64,000 nucleotides of DNA from contig NZ_LWAH01000016.1 in assembly GCF_001632285.1 (NCBI RefSeq), positions 387,325 through 451,324 of the forward strand. Reading direction: 5' to 3'. The notes beneath the pieces are model-generated. The model did not search any database. It saw nothing but the letters and a program-made list of their open reading frames with translations, and was not told where the DNA came from. Shown one piece after another: positions 42,757-52,087 of the stretch. The stretch is from Moraxella catarrhalis. Lineage in GTDB: Bacteria; Pseudomonadota; Gammaproteobacteria; Pseudomonadales; Moraxellaceae. The translations under genes and the position numbers were made by a program. Every line of letters starts with the position of its first letter. The stretch's first letter is position 1.

Positions 42757-44712
42757 CTATCTTATATTAAAATACCTAAGAGCTTTATCCAGACTTTCCT
42801 TTCCGTTCTCCACACTTCTTTCCCAACCAACAGGAGTTTTCGCTGTAGGTGTAAGTGCAGTTGAGGTTGGAGTTTTACTTTGATTTTTTCCTTTATCATT
42901 TGACTTACTCTGCTGTTTTTGTTGTGGAGATGGATTGTTAGGTACATAAAAAGGATTATCAACTTTCTCTTTTGATGCTTCAAGTGCTTCATCTAAAAGT
43001 TTAATGGTATTTGCATCTGCATATTGCTTAAATGCCTTGTTTTGATTTAAAGTTACTGCATTATCTCTAACAAACCCTTTAAGCCCTGTTGGGTATGCTG
43101 TATTAATTGCTTGTAGATAGAGAGAGAAATCTTTAGCAGCTCCATAGAAAGCTTCATTAGCTATCTCTGCCCTAATATTATGAAGAACATTCTTATTTAA
43201 AAGTGTATATTCCATATTATCCAAGGAATTATTCCTAGCTACCCCAAACATATCTATAATACCAAAGCCATTACCTTGATAAGCAATGTCTAGTCTACCT
43301 GCAATACCTGCCTCTACAATTCTAATTTTCTCCGCATCAGTCTTTCCATGTTTACGAGCTAAATCAAAGTAGTCTCTTAAGCGTGTATCACTTACTCCTG
43401 CATTTTTAGCTAAGGCAGGTGCTTCTTTAGTAAACCACTCACTAGCACTTATTTTAGAGCCTTGAATGTGAGAATTGTTATGTTGGGTATGTAGCTTGTT
43501 TGCATAAGCAAGTGTACTAGCTAACACCTTATTAGGATTAAATTCACCATTCTCGCCAATAAACCCAAGAGCTTGCTCTTCAGTTAAACCAACACTAGTA
43601 AGCCTATTTACATTGTTTTCTTTTCTAGCTTTAACTTCCTTTGATGAACCGCCAGAGCCATCACCCCCATTAGTTGCTTCAAGGTAGTCAATAGCGTTCT
43701 TTTGCTCGCCCAGCTCTCTGTCATTTTGTACCTTAGCCCACCTAATCTTAAGTTCTTCTTCAGCATTTTTAATAGCAGAAATAGCTGCTTCATATTCCAC
43801 TTCATTCATACGCTTACTATGGAAGTCGTTATGAGCGACCTGCTCTAGTCTTGCTAGGATGAGTGGGTTTTTTAAGGACTCAATCATCTCTGAGCCATAA
43901 TGAGATGTTAATGCTGCCTTATCTAATGCAATATCATCTAATGCTTGTTTTCTAGCTTTTGAATCTTCTAGTTTATTGGCTTCAGCTTCTTTAGCTTTAA
44001 TAGCACTACTTTGAGTTAAATAAGTAATATAAGCAGATCCATATAACTTAACAGCTTCATCAACATAAGCATTATCAAGTCGCACTGATTCTGTTTTCGC
44101 TTTTTTATCGCCATCTATGATGCTTTGTATAGAGCTATTTAAAGCAGCACTACCACTAGGATACTTAGTTATATATTGTTCTGCAAGAGTCCCTATTTGC
44201 TGATATATCTTATCTTTATCAGGATGACCATCAGGTAAGAGGCTTGCAGTATTGGTTAGGTTATGGATTACATCAGCAGTATTATCAGCATCATACTGCA
44301 TAACTTCTGTGGTATTTTTTCTTGACTTACTGGCATGATCAATAGCATCTACTGCGTCCTTGATTAAAGTAGTATTACGACCATCTACATACTTAATAAT
44401 GCTGTTTATATTAGCAGCATCAAAACCACCAATGTCAGTACCATATTTGGTTATCAGACCGTCAATTAAGGCAGCTTTATCAGTAGTTTGAAATTGATCT
44501 AGATTTATTGCATTGATTTCTTTCTCAACTTCATTAAGCTTATGCTGCTGTGCATATGTAAATACATCAGCACCTGCTTCAGTTAGTTGTTTAAAAGCTT
44601 TGTTCTGAAGTTCAGCATTTTTATAAGCACTATTAATGACATCAGTAGCATCAATGGCTTCTACATTTGTCCACTTAGGTGCTGTACTAAATACTGTATC
44701 AAAATTACTCAT
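42757..44712 (-). CDS. Phage structural / internal virion protein, 651 aa
   Basis: This predominantly helical, charged protein has no membrane segment. The C-terminal 60 residues are disordered-like (Gln/Ser/Thr/Pro-rich). It lies upstream of the vRNAP gene in the late transcript, where N4-like genomes carry virion proteins. No enzymatic motif is seen. The sequence NPFYVP near its C-terminus recurs at the N-terminus of the neighbouring 194-aa protein. Its start overlaps the stop of that gene (TAATG), so the two are coupled. The virion role is inferred from position only. Confidence 0.65.
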   Translation of the reverse strand: MSNFDTVFSTAPKWTNVEAIDATDVINSAYKNAELQNKAFKQLTEAGADVFTYAQQHKLNEVEKEINAINLDQFQTTDKAALIDGLITKYGTDIGGFDAANINSIIKYVDGRNTTLIKDAVDAIDHASKSRKNTTEVMQYDADNTADVIHNLTNTASLLPDGHPDKDKIYQQIGTLAEQYITKYPSGSAALNSSIQSIIDGDKKAKTESVRLDNAYVDEAVKLYGSAYITYLTQSSAIKAKEAEANKLEDSKARKQALDDIALDKAALTSHYGSEMIESLKNPLILARLEQVAHNDFHSKRMNEVEYEAAISAIKNAEEELKIRWAKVQNDRELGEQKNAIDYLEATNGGDGSGGSSKEVKARKENNVNRLTSVGLTEEQALGFIGENGEFNPNKVLASTLAYANKLHTQHNNSHIQGSKISASEWFTKEAPALAKNAGVSDTRLRDYFDLARKHGKTDAEKIRIVEAGIAGRLDIAYQGNGFGIIDMFGVARNNSLDNMEYTLLNKNVLHNIRAEIANEAFYGAAKDFSLYLQAINTAYPTGLKGFVRDNAVTLNQNKAFKQYADANTIKLLDEALEASKEKVDNPFYVPNNPSPQQKQQSKSNDKGKNQSKTPTSTALTPTAKTPVGWERSVENGKESLDKALRYFNIR

Positions 44713-45296
44713 TACTTCGCTCCATATCTATTTAAGTATTCCCCAATGCTTTCAGGTCTAGCAATACCTGTACCTTTATTATTGGCTTCCCAATACGCTT
44801 GACGATAGCGTTGTCTTTCTTCTAGCGTATTATTCCAAGCTTTGGCTTGCATCTCATAGTTACGATTGTTATTCATCATATCATGAGCCAATGTCTGTTT
44901 AGCAAGCTTATGTGCTTTTCTAGCATTAATTGCTTCAAGAATTGAACCTACTGCTTTTAAGCCAGTATTAAACTTTTCGCCAGTACTCATTTGTCCCCAA
45001 CTGTTTCTAAAGCCCCTTGTATTGTTAGATAAGCTTGATTGGATAAGACTACCTACACTACCTACCGCATTTCTCCACTGTTGTTGTTGGCTTGGTAGAC
45101 CTAAACCATTGTAATTAGCATAGCGTTGGTTAGAAGTATCTACCCTAAACTTAGGCTGGGTAACTACAGTATCAGCGGGTAGGGTCATAGTAGGCATAGC
45201 AGTAGGGGTAATCGTAGATGTATCTGTTAGAGTATCATCAGTTAAATAACTACCTACTGCTGGTACATAAAAAGGATTGGCAACAATCTCATTCAT
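44712..45296 (-). CDS. Phage structural / internal virion protein, 194 aa
   Basis: The N-terminal part is Thr/Pro-rich and likely unstructured. The middle and C-terminus are helical and rich in Asn/Gln/Arg (MQAKAWNNTLEERQRYRQAY). This composition recalls small internal virion or ejection proteins of podoviruses. An AAGGAG site precedes the ATG. It begins MNEIVANPFYVP, sharing NPFYVP with the 651-aa protein. It lies 23 bp downstream of the 888-aa gene. Family identity is not established. Confidence 0.62.
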   Translation of the reverse strand: MNEIVANPFYVPAVGSYLTDDTLTDTSTITPTAMPTMTLPADTVVTQPKFRVDTSNQRYANYNGLGLPSQQQQWRNAVGSVGSLIQSSLSNNTRGFRNSWGQMSTGEKFNTGLKAVGSILEAINARKAHKLAKQTLAHDMMNNNRNYEMQAKAWNNTLEERQRYRQAYWEANNKGTGIARPESIGEYLNRYGAK

Positions 45297-45319
45297 AAAA
45301 TTTCTCCTTTGGTTTAAAG

Positions 45320-47986
45320 TTAAGTGATTAAAAGAACATCTTCAACTTGTTGTTGTATGTCTGCCACAGTTGTTAGATTAGGGGTTTGTTGTTTACTTAG
45401 TAAACCATCAGCTAAATTACTTACTGTACCTAAAGACAAATTGACGACATTGATGTTACTATGCCTAGCATACATCATTTGAGGTGTCTCAAATAAGTTT
45501 ACTTTAGGTGCATAGCTTGGCATGTTAAGATACAGCTTAGCATCTTTAGCTACGCCCAAATCCAGCATCTTTTGTTTGGTTTTGAGTGCTTCTGTTTTGG
45601 TTTGATACTTGACAGTTTCATCTTGGATTTGTTTATATACTTCAGCTAACTCATAAGCTTTTTGTTTGTTATAAGCATTAAATGACTGGTTTACTGCAGT
45701 CATAATATTAGGTGCGGTTATAAGCTTACTAAAGTCCCAACTTGCACCATGAGCCGCCATAACCACTGTAATAATCAGTTGTAAATAGCCAGCTAATTTG
45801 GGTGAAACCAGTCCTAACTTAACAGCAATTTTTACTACAAAATTAATGGCAAGACTTACTGCCAATGACTTTGCTAAAGCCACTAAAGCTGCATAAGTAC
45901 TGCCACCATCACCACCCCCTGTTATGATAGCAACAGCAATACCAACAATCACAGCACCAAACTTAACAGCTGGTTTAACCCAATCACGATATACCTTGAC
46001 AGTTTCTTCTGTACGGGTATGTAATTGCATTGCATACTGTAAAAGTTCATCTTGTTCATGACGAGTTAATTGTTTTAGTAAGTAAGGTATGACAGGTAAA
46101 TTATGGTAGGCTAATGTAGTAAAGCCCACTACCCTACTGCCATATAGCGTTGAAGCCATTAAGGTGATATTTTTTCCTATGGGTGTTCTTGTTGTTTTAG
46201 GTATTCTGTTATAAGGGTATAAGTTATAGGGCACAAACCAATAGTTATCAGGTCTTGTATAAGAGCCATTCGTCTGATGGTTTATTCTGATATCCAGCAG
46301 TTCATTGGGAATATCAAAAGTACTGCCATTACTGGTATTTATTCTCTGAGCCATGCGTTCAGTACTATTTTCTAGTTCATATTCATTAACTGGGGAGTTA
46401 TGCCTAATAAAATTACTTCTAAAATCATCTATGTGTTCACGGTTGTATGTCATCACCTTGAATCTGTGTGATTGAAAAGTAAACGGATTGCCCTGCTGTC
46501 TCCAAAACACAGTGTCATCAATGCCACCATACTCTGTAGGTAGGCTATACATATAAGTAAACTGACGATAATATGCTTGATAATCAGGATTAAAGTAAGT
46601 TGCTATCCTAAACTTAAACATCATGTAGTTATACAGATGCCAGTATTTGTGTAGTACAGGTACATCAAAATCTGATTTATCATAAGGCAACGGTACGCTC
46701 AAGTGTATCCATACATCATCTAATTTACCCCAATCAGCACCCATACTATCACGAAAACTAGAAATTAATTCTTTAATATCATACCCAAGTACCGCTAATG
46801 CTTCTGCTGCATAAGCACGGTCATAGGCGATACGCTCGTGGCTTTGTTTTAATTGTTCTGTGCGTCTTTGTCTATTTAAAAACAATTTACCCAATAAAGA
46901 ATTTCCTGTCAGCAGTTCTGAATCTTTATCCATATCATAATCAGAGATTCGTATTGGTATTGGGTGATACTGACTGATGGGTATTGTGGTTGTGTGTTTA
47001 CTAGCCAATGCCCCAATACGATGGCTTCTTAAATCAGGGATATGTTCATAGTAGGTTTGTACATTACCTTGTTTATCAATATATTCTGCACCAAACCATT
47101 CATAAGGTTTTGTATCTCGTTCATCATCAGGATAAGGGGTAGGTACATAGTTTGTAGAGATATTAGGCAGTAGTGATTTAGCATCTATCCCAATCAGCTC
47201 TGCGATAGGCATCGTGTCTTTACCTGCTACTTCTTCACGCATGATTTTATCGTAGTCTTCTTTTAGAAATTTAACAAAGGTATAAGACTCTCTAGATAAA
47301 GGTTTTACTCTAGGATAGCTGGCTAATTCTCTAATTTCCCTTGGATTTGTTTCTAATTTTGTTCTATAAGCCCTACTATAATTGTGTGCACGACTTAAGC
47401 GATTCTTAGGGTGTAGATAGTGATAATTAGGTTTGTTAACATAACTGCTAGAACCAAGATACCACGATTGTAGGTTATAATCATTACCTACTAATACCAC
47501 CACATATCTTGGATTACTTTGTATGAGTACTTCATGATTATGGTCAGTTTTATTCACTTGTCTAAATCTAAAACGCTTTCTTGCCCAAGCATCTACACTA
47601 GGCAATTCCCATAAGTCTCCATGATCTATGTGCAAAAATTTATCTATTTGGTTTGGGAATTTTTCTTTAAGATACTCTTCCGCTGCTTTTTTCCAATTTA
47701 ATTGTTTTAGTGGTTTGCCTATGGCACTGAACTCACCAAAATCCCAACGATACTCACTATAGATATTTTTGGTTTGTACCAGCTCATATAACTTATCCCA
47801 TCTGCTTTTTAAGCCATTTTGACTGGAAGCTAATAAATACTCATGTAAGGGTCTTTGTGAACCTTCAAATACCCATTGTTTAATGGCTTGCTTCTTAACC
47901 TGTTTTGCATCACTGACTTGACTGGGGGCATACAAAGAAGCACTGTCCGTATTTGTAAATGTCTTTTTCTTTTTAAATAAACTCAT
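45320..47986 (-). CDS. Large phage virion protein with hydrophobic C-terminal segment, 888 aa
   Basis: The first about 600 residues are rich in Tyr, Trp and Arg without recognisable enzyme motifs. Residues about 660-760 form two or three hydrophobic, Gly/Ala-rich stretches (GAVIVGIAVAIITGGGDGG, then YLQLIITVVMAAHGA) that could insert into a membrane. A helical tail follows. In N4-like phages a large late gene of this size sits two or three genes upstream of the vRNAP gene, so a virion or ejection role is likely. That is inference from position and hydrophobicity. A terminator lies just upstream, so it should have its own promoter. Confidence 0.65.
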   Translation of the reverse strand: MSLFKKKKTFTNTDSASLYAPSQVSDAKQVKKQAIKQWVFEGSQRPLHEYLLASSQNGLKSRWDKLYELVQTKNIYSEYRWDFGEFSAIGKPLKQLNWKKAAEEYLKEKFPNQIDKFLHIDHGDLWELPSVDAWARKRFRFRQVNKTDHNHEVLIQSNPRYVVVLVGNDYNLQSWYLGSSSYVNKPNYHYLHPKNRLSRAHNYSRAYRTKLETNPREIRELASYPRVKPLSRESYTFVKFLKEDYDKIMREEVAGKDTMPIAELIGIDAKSLLPNISTNYVPTPYPDDERDTKPYEWFGAEYIDKQGNVQTYYEHIPDLRSHRIGALASKHTTTIPISQYHPIPIRISDYDMDKDSELLTGNSLLGKLFLNRQRRTEQLKQSHERIAYDRAYAAEALAVLGYDIKELISSFRDSMGADWGKLDDVWIHLSVPLPYDKSDFDVPVLHKYWHLYNYMMFKFRIATYFNPDYQAYYRQFTYMYSLPTEYGGIDDTVFWRQQGNPFTFQSHRFKVMTYNREHIDDFRSNFIRHNSPVNEYELENSTERMAQRINTSNGSTFDIPNELLDIRINHQTNGSYTRPDNYWFVPYNLYPYNRIPKTTRTPIGKNITLMASTLYGSRVVGFTTLAYHNLPVIPYLLKQLTRHEQDELLQYAMQLHTRTEETVKVYRDWVKPAVKFGAVIVGIAVAIITGGGDGGSTYAALVALAKSLAVSLAINFVVKIAVKLGLVSPKLAGYLQLIITVVMAAHGASWDFSKLITAPNIMTAVNQSFNAYNKQKAYELAEVYKQIQDETVKYQTKTEALKTKQKMLDLGVAKDAKLYLNMPSYAPKVNLFETPQMMYARHSNINVVNLSLGTVSNLADGLLSKQQTPNLTTVADIQQQVEDVLLIT

Positions 47987-48011
47987 AACCTACCTATTTA
48001 AACCAATAAAA

Positions 48012-48037
48012 AAGCTAAAGTATTGCTACTTTAGCTT
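48012..48037 (-). terminator. Terminator between the coiled-coil fragment and the 888-aa gene
   Basis: AAGCTAAAGTA-TTGC-TACTTTAGCTT is a perfect 11-bp stem with 4-nt loop, with a T run on the minus strand (complement of 48008-48013). Confidence 0.8.
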
Positions 48038-48065
48038 ATTATTGTAAGGACTGGTTAATTACAGA

Positions 48066-48605
48066 TTATGCTGAAGTTACCCCTGTAATGGCTGTTTCAA
48101 TCACACGCCCAATATTAGACGCATTGAGTTTATTGACATCATTAGGTATGGCTTGGTCAGCGGCATTGGTATGGTGTACTTTCCATACATCAGCCATGAT
48201 ATTTGCCATCTTAAGCTTACTGTCATTATCAAAGCTCTTAGCCTGTGCTGTCAGTACTTTATTGTTCTTATCCATAACAGAGTTTGCTTTGATGTATTGA
48301 CCATCTGTTTGTGCTTTTTCTGTAATGACCTTTTGGCTATATAGCTCTTTTTGGGCGGTGATTTGGGCAATCTCAGCAGGAATTCTCTCAACTTCTTTGG
48401 CTTTTACTTTCACTTCTTCACGAGCCACATTGACCTTTTGCTGGGCTAATTGCAGTTCTTGTGGTTTGATATTTTGAAGTTCATAGCGTGTCAGTTCTTT
48501 TTGGGCTTGTTGTAGATCTACTTGAGCACGATTTAAAGCCACTTGAGCATCTAGTACAGATGTTTGTTTTGTGGTTAATGCAGACTTAGCGACTTCATGT
48601 GGAGC
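48066..48605 (-). CDS. 5'-truncated phage coiled-coil protein
   Basis: From the first internal start (GTG at 48542) the frame gives 158 aa of mostly coiled coil rich in Gln, Lys, Ala and Val. The same frame stays open upstream to a stop at 48642-48644, and the coiled-coil pattern continues to about 48600 (AKSALTTKQTSVLDAQV). No ATG or ribosome site is available there. The frame overlaps the opposite-strand primase fragment, so the real 5' end is missing. It is probably a virion protein of the late cluster; the function is not recognised. Confidence 0.65.
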   Translation of the reverse strand, partial: APHEVAKSALTTKQTSVLDAQVALNRAQVDLQQAQKELTRYELQNIKPQELQLAQQKVNVAREEVKVKAKEVERIPAEIAQITAQKELYSQKVITEKAQTDGQYIKANSVMDKNNKVLTAQAKSFDNDSKLKMANIMADVWKVHHTNAADQAIPNDVNKLNASNIGRVIETAITGVTSA

Positions 48606-49240
48606 ATGGTTACCGCAAAGAAGAAAATGCCATTGCAGGATTTAATCTCTTGGTTTTAGATGTAGATAGTAGTACTAAGCTTACAACTGCTATGATGCTA
48701 TTGAAAAAATATACAGCAATTTATTATACAACCAAACGCCATCAAGAAAATGGTGAAGACAGATATCGTATTATTTTACCTTTGAATTACACACTTAAGT
48801 TAGACTCTAAAGAATACAAAGAGCTGTATAACAATGTCATTAATTCATTACCATTTGAAGTAGATGCTCAGTGTGGACAAAGAGCTAAGAAATGGCTGAC
48901 AAATCCAAATGCACAAGTACATACTGTTGAAGGTGAATTATTTGATATTTTACCCTTCATTCCTAAGACCTCTAAGAATGAAGAAAGAGAAAAATTATTA
49001 CAAGATCAAAGCCAAATGGATAACCTAGAAAGATGGGTTATTAATAATACTGGTGACGGTAATCGTAATAATATGCTATTGAGATTTGCAATGATATTGG
49101 TAGATGCTGGATTTAGCTTTGATAACATCAAGGATAAAGTCATCTCACTGAATAATAAGATGGCAGATAAACTTGATGAGATTGAGTTATATAACACCAT
49201 CTTCCATAGTGTTGCTGCAAAGCTAACTTCAATAGCATAA
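48599..49240 (+). CDS. 5'-truncated phage primase (prim-pol C-terminal part)
   Basis: The 213-residue frame begins at a GTG without a ribosome site and directly enters conserved sequence: FNLLVLDVDSSTKL, then TTKRHQENGEDRYRIILPL. This is the acidic-strand and basic-motif pattern of archaeo-eukaryotic-type phage primases. The C-terminal half (NTGDGNRNNMLLRFAMILVDAGF) looks like a primase C-terminal domain. N4-like phages encode such a primase just before the ATPase and SSB genes, as here. The upstream frame is blocked by TAG at 48587, and the N-terminus was lost at the deletion junction. It is likely inactive. Confidence 0.72.
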   Translation: MEHGYRKEENAIAGFNLLVLDVDSSTKLTTAMMLLKKYTAIYYTTKRHQENGEDRYRIILPLNYTLKLDSKEYKELYNNVINSLPFEVDAQCGQRAKKWLTNPNAQVHTVEGELFDILPFIPKTSKNEEREKLLQDQSQMDNLERWVINNTGDGNRNNMLLRFAMILVDAGFSFDNIKDKVISLNNKMADKLDEIELYNTIFHSVAAKLTSIA

Positions 49241-49304
49241 CATCTTCCCATAGTACGGCTTTGTTACCGTATTGTGGGTTTTGTTTTAAATCCTAGGAGC
49301 AATC

Positions 49305-50036
49305 ATGACTCAAATTAATGACCATTTAGTCTTAGTCTGTGGTAAATCCACAATGGGTAAGACGACTTGTTTACGCACCCTTAGAAATCCTGAAGGTGTT
49401 ATGTACCTTAACTGCGAAAATGGGAAGCGTCCCCCCTACCGTGAAGCCAATAAGTTTAAAATGTACACCATCACTGACCCGTTTCAAGTGCATGAAGCTT
49501 TTACTCATGCAGAAACTCAATCTGATGTTCATACTATTGTAATTGATAGTCTCACTTTCTTATTAACTATGGCAGAAAAGCAAATTGTCCATACAGCCAA
49601 AAATCCTCAACAAGCTTGGGGAAAATTTCAAAACTATATCACAGATTTAATGTTAGATTATGTAGCGAAATCCACAAAAAAGATTATCTTTACAGCCCAT
49701 ATAGTGGATCAAATTAATGAGGCTGAAATGGTTAAAGAGACTTTTGTGCCTGTTAAGGGAGCTTTAAAAGCACAAGGTATAGAAAGCTTTTTTAATGTTA
49801 TTATCTCAGTTAAGAAAATCAAAATTAATGACTTAGAAGGTATTAATACCCCTTTTTTAAATATCACAGACCGTGAGCGTGAGTTGGGATATAAACATTG
49901 TATCCAAACGAGACTTACCAAAGATACTTTAACTGAGCGTTTAAGAGAGCCATTAGATATGTGGACTGAATCAGAAACATTCATTGATGGTGATATTCAA
50001 ATTGTTCTTGATAGATTGGATGAATACTATGGATGA
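49305..50036 (+). CDS. RecA/Sak4-like phage ATPase
   Basis: This 243-aa P-loop NTPase has Walker A CGKSTMGKTT at residues about 12-21 and Walker B-like HTIVIDSLTFLL near 80. A sensor-like segment (KKIIFTAHIVDQ) follows. The pattern fits the Sak4/RecA-core family of phage recombination ATPases that work with a phage SSB. AGGAG precedes the ATG. It stands between the primase fragment and, after an inserted HNH gene, the SSB candidate. This matches the N4-like primase-ATPase-SSB order as I recall it. Confidence 0.78.
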   Translation: MTQINDHLVLVCGKSTMGKTTCLRTLRNPEGVMYLNCENGKRPPYREANKFKMYTITDPFQVHEAFTHAETQSDVHTIVIDSLTFLLTMAEKQIVHTAKNPQQAWGKFQNYITDLMLDYVAKSTKKIIFTAHIVDQINEAEMVKETFVPVKGALKAQGIESFFNVIISVKKIKINDLEGINTPFLNITDRERELGYKHCIQTRLTKDTLTERLREPLDMWTESETFIDGDIQIVLDRLDEYYG

Positions 50037-50130
50037 CGCTATAAAACTATCCCCTTACGCTAGAGACCTTACAAACAATTTGGTTAAAGGAATCGTAGAT
50101 GAGTATCATAGAAAGTACATTAACTCATGA
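50029..50130 (+). CDS. Possible 33-aa remnant peptide overlapping the HNH gene
   Basis: The ATG overlaps the last codons of the ATPase gene, and the frame runs to TGA at 50130, into the HNH gene. It may be a stub of a gene interrupted by the HNH insertion, or chance. Support is weak: no family is recognised, and the start lies inside the upstream gene. Confidence 0.25.
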   Translation: MDDAIKLSPYARDLTNNLVKGIVDEYHRKYINS

Positions 50131-50620
50131 GTTACTAACATCTTACCTAAAGTACAACGAAACCAAAGGAGAATTTACTTGGATTAAAAGACCCAATAAA
50201 AACATTCATCTACATACTCGTGCAGGTACAAAAAACTCTGCAGGTTATCGTGTTATTTCTTTATTTGGTAAACGCTATCTTGAGCACAGATTAGCTTGGT
50301 TTTATGTACATGGTGAAATGCCCAAACATGAAATAGACCATATTAATCAAATTCGTGATGACAACAGAATTAATAATTTAAGACAAGTTACACGTTCTGA
50401 AAACCAAAGAAATAAAACCCGTAAAGATAGTCGTGTAGATGAGATAGGTATTTGGTGGTGCAGACGCAGAAAGCGTTATATCGCTGAAATCTCTCTTAAT
50501 GGAAAGAAAGTCTATCAAAAATCTTTTACAGACATTGATGAAGCCATCAGTGCTCGTAAAGCTAAAGCATTAGAGCTTGGCTTCCATGAGAATCATGGTA
50601 AGACCCAAGCTCAATATTAA
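50099..50620 (+). CDS. HNH homing endonuclease with AP2-like DNA-binding tail
   Basis: This 173-aa protein has the HNH core HEIDHINQIRDDNRINNLRQVTRSENQRNK around residues 77-107, with the expected His-Asn-Asn metal residues. An AP2-like C-terminal domain (GIWWCRRRKRYIAEISLNGK) follows. Such genes are free-standing homing endonucleases common in phages. They cut unoccupied alleles and spread by repair. It sits between the ATPase and SSB candidate genes, which are otherwise expected to be adjacent, so it is probably a recent insertion. Confidence 0.88.
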   Translation: MSIIESTLTHELLTSYLKYNETKGEFTWIKRPNKNIHLHTRAGTKNSAGYRVISLFGKRYLEHRLAWFYVHGEMPKHEIDHINQIRDDNRINNLRQVTRSENQRNKTRKDSRVDEIGIWWCRRRKRYIAEISLNGKKVYQKSFTDIDEAISARKAKALELGFHENHGKTQAQY

Positions 50621-50652
50621 TTTAATCAACCAACCCAAAATAAGGAACTATT

Positions 50653-51348
50653 ATGAGTTTTCTATCTAACCTAAGCTACCAAGACAACATCAATGACGAC
50701 AAAGATACACTAGGTGGTAGCTTTACAGTCTTAGAATCAGGTGTTTATGATGCTACTGTCAAATATGCCTATCTATCGCAAGCAAAATCAGGTGCAGGTG
50801 CAGTAAACTTTGAATTTGATGTGGATGGTAAAACCATTAAAGAAACCATGTATGTAACTAACCGTGAAGGTAAAAATTACTATGAACGAAACGGTCAGCG
50901 TAACTATCTACCTTCATTTATTAATGCTGATGCGATTAGTTTATTTACTACCGGTAAATCTTTGTTTGAGCAAAAAGAAGAAACCAAAGTTATTAACTTG
51001 TATAACTTTGATGTTAAAAAAGAAGTACCTACTGAAGTACCTATGCTAACTGCAATGATTGGTAAAACAGTTAAGCTAGGTATCCTAAAAGAGAAAGTCT
51101 TTAAACAAATCAAAGATAACTCAGGTAACTATGTAGACACTGATGAGACTCGTGAACAAAACAGTATCAATAAAGTGTTCTCAGCAAAAGACAACCGTAC
51201 AGTTAATGAAGTCCGTGCAGAAATTGATTCTGCTCAATTCATGAACGATTGGCTTGAAAAGTGGGAAGGTCAAGTATCAGATAAAACTGCTAACAAGAAA
51301 CCTACTGCTTCTGCACCTGCTAAGAAAACTTCATCACTATTTGCATAA
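50653..51348 (+). CDS. Candidate phage single-stranded DNA-binding protein
   Basis: This 231-aa protein has a beta-rich central region and ends in a disordered Lys/Pro/Ser tail. The OB-like pattern (GSFTVLESGVYDATVKYAYL, then GAVNFEFDVDGKTIKETMYV) resembles the start of phage DUF2815/SSB-type proteins. An AAGGAA site precedes the ATG. Position after the RecA-like ATPase and before the RuvC-like gene supports an SSB role. In N4 the SSB also activates late transcription by the host polymerase. The call is inference from fold-like pattern and order; a direct family match was not recognised. Confidence 0.6.
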   Translation: MSFLSNLSYQDNINDDKDTLGGSFTVLESGVYDATVKYAYLSQAKSGAGAVNFEFDVDGKTIKETMYVTNREGKNYYERNGQRNYLPSFINADAISLFTTGKSLFEQKEETKVINLYNFDVKKEVPTEVPMLTAMIGKTVKLGILKEKVFKQIKDNSGNYVDTDETREQNSINKVFSAKDNRTVNEVRAEIDSAQFMNDWLEKWEGQVSDKTANKKPTASAPAKKTSSLFA

Positions 51349-51357
51349 GGAATTAGC

Positions 51358-51558
51358 ATGACTACACACACTATTTTAGAAACTGCACAAGATGTTATTG
51401 AATTGGTTACTGAATGGCATAAAAATAATCAATGGTTATTAAGCCAGCGTATTGCTCATACAGAGAACTTTGAGGTTGCTCAAGAGCTCCAAACGATTAA
51501 AGAGCTTTATAGCGAACTACCTTTTGAGATTCTATTTATCAGTAAGGTGGATGAATGA
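51358..51558 (+). CDS. Small phage protein, 66 aa
   Basis: This helical, acidic protein has a good AAGGA ribosome site and overlaps the RuvC-like gene by 4 nt (ATGA), so it is coupled to it. The family is not recognised. Its place in the replication gene run suggests an accessory role in DNA metabolism. Confidence 0.65.
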   Translation: MTTHTILETAQDVIELVTEWHKNNQWLLSQRIAHTENFEVAQELQTIKELYSELPFEILFISKVDE

Positions 51559-52076
51559 GTAACCAACCAGTGACTATCATTGGCTTTGACCCCAGTTTAC
51601 GCAACTGGGGTTATTGTATTGCAACCTATGCTGATAATAAATTAACATTTCATCAAGGGGGTGTCATTCACTCAAGACCAAATACAAAACAAAAACAAAA
51701 CCTACAAGATTTACTTTCAGCAACTCAATTATACAGCCAGTTAAAGCAGTTAATGACTACGCATAAACCTGACTATATCGTTGCTGAATTACCTGTAGGA
51801 AGCCAATCATCAAGAGCAATGGTGTCTTATGCGACTTGTATTTCATTATGTAGTGTATTAGCATTTAACGATGGTATTAAAACCCGCCCATTCATTAATA
51901 TTCCCCCACAAGAAGTGAAAAAAACAGTGGGTAAAAAAAATGCGACTAAAGATGAAGTTATTCAGTGGGTAGCAGAAAATTATCCCGATACCAAAGGCTG
52001 GTTAGATAACTTACCTAAATCTAAAAAAGAACATATCTGTGATGCCATTGTTGCGACACATACTGCCGTTTACTAA
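51555..52076 (+). CDS. RuvC-like Holliday-junction resolvase / RNase H-fold nuclease
   Basis: This 173-aa protein has the RNase H-fold acidic pattern of RuvC: Asp in IIGFDPSLRNWGYC (strand 1), Glu in YIVAELPVGSQSSRAM (strand 4), and Asp in KEHICDAIVATHTA (last helix). Phage RuvC-like enzymes resolve branched DNA before packaging. It starts at the overlapping ATGA of the 66-aa gene. All expected acidic residues are present, so it should be active. Confidence 0.82.
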   Translation: MSNQPVTIIGFDPSLRNWGYCIATYADNKLTFHQGGVIHSRPNTKQKQNLQDLLSATQLYSQLKQLMTTHKPDYIVAELPVGSQSSRAMVSYATCISLCSVLAFNDGIKTRPFINIPPQEVKKTVGKKNATKDEVIQWVAENYPDTKGWLDNLPKSKKEHICDAIVATHTAVY

Positions 52077-52087
52077 GGAGAACTTTA

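Noticed and set aside
26287..48600. Lytic phage contamination rather than a prophage
   Set aside because: Both ends join host genes through matching att repeats next to an integrase, which argues for integration; an assembly artefact at the repeats cannot be fully excluded without reads.
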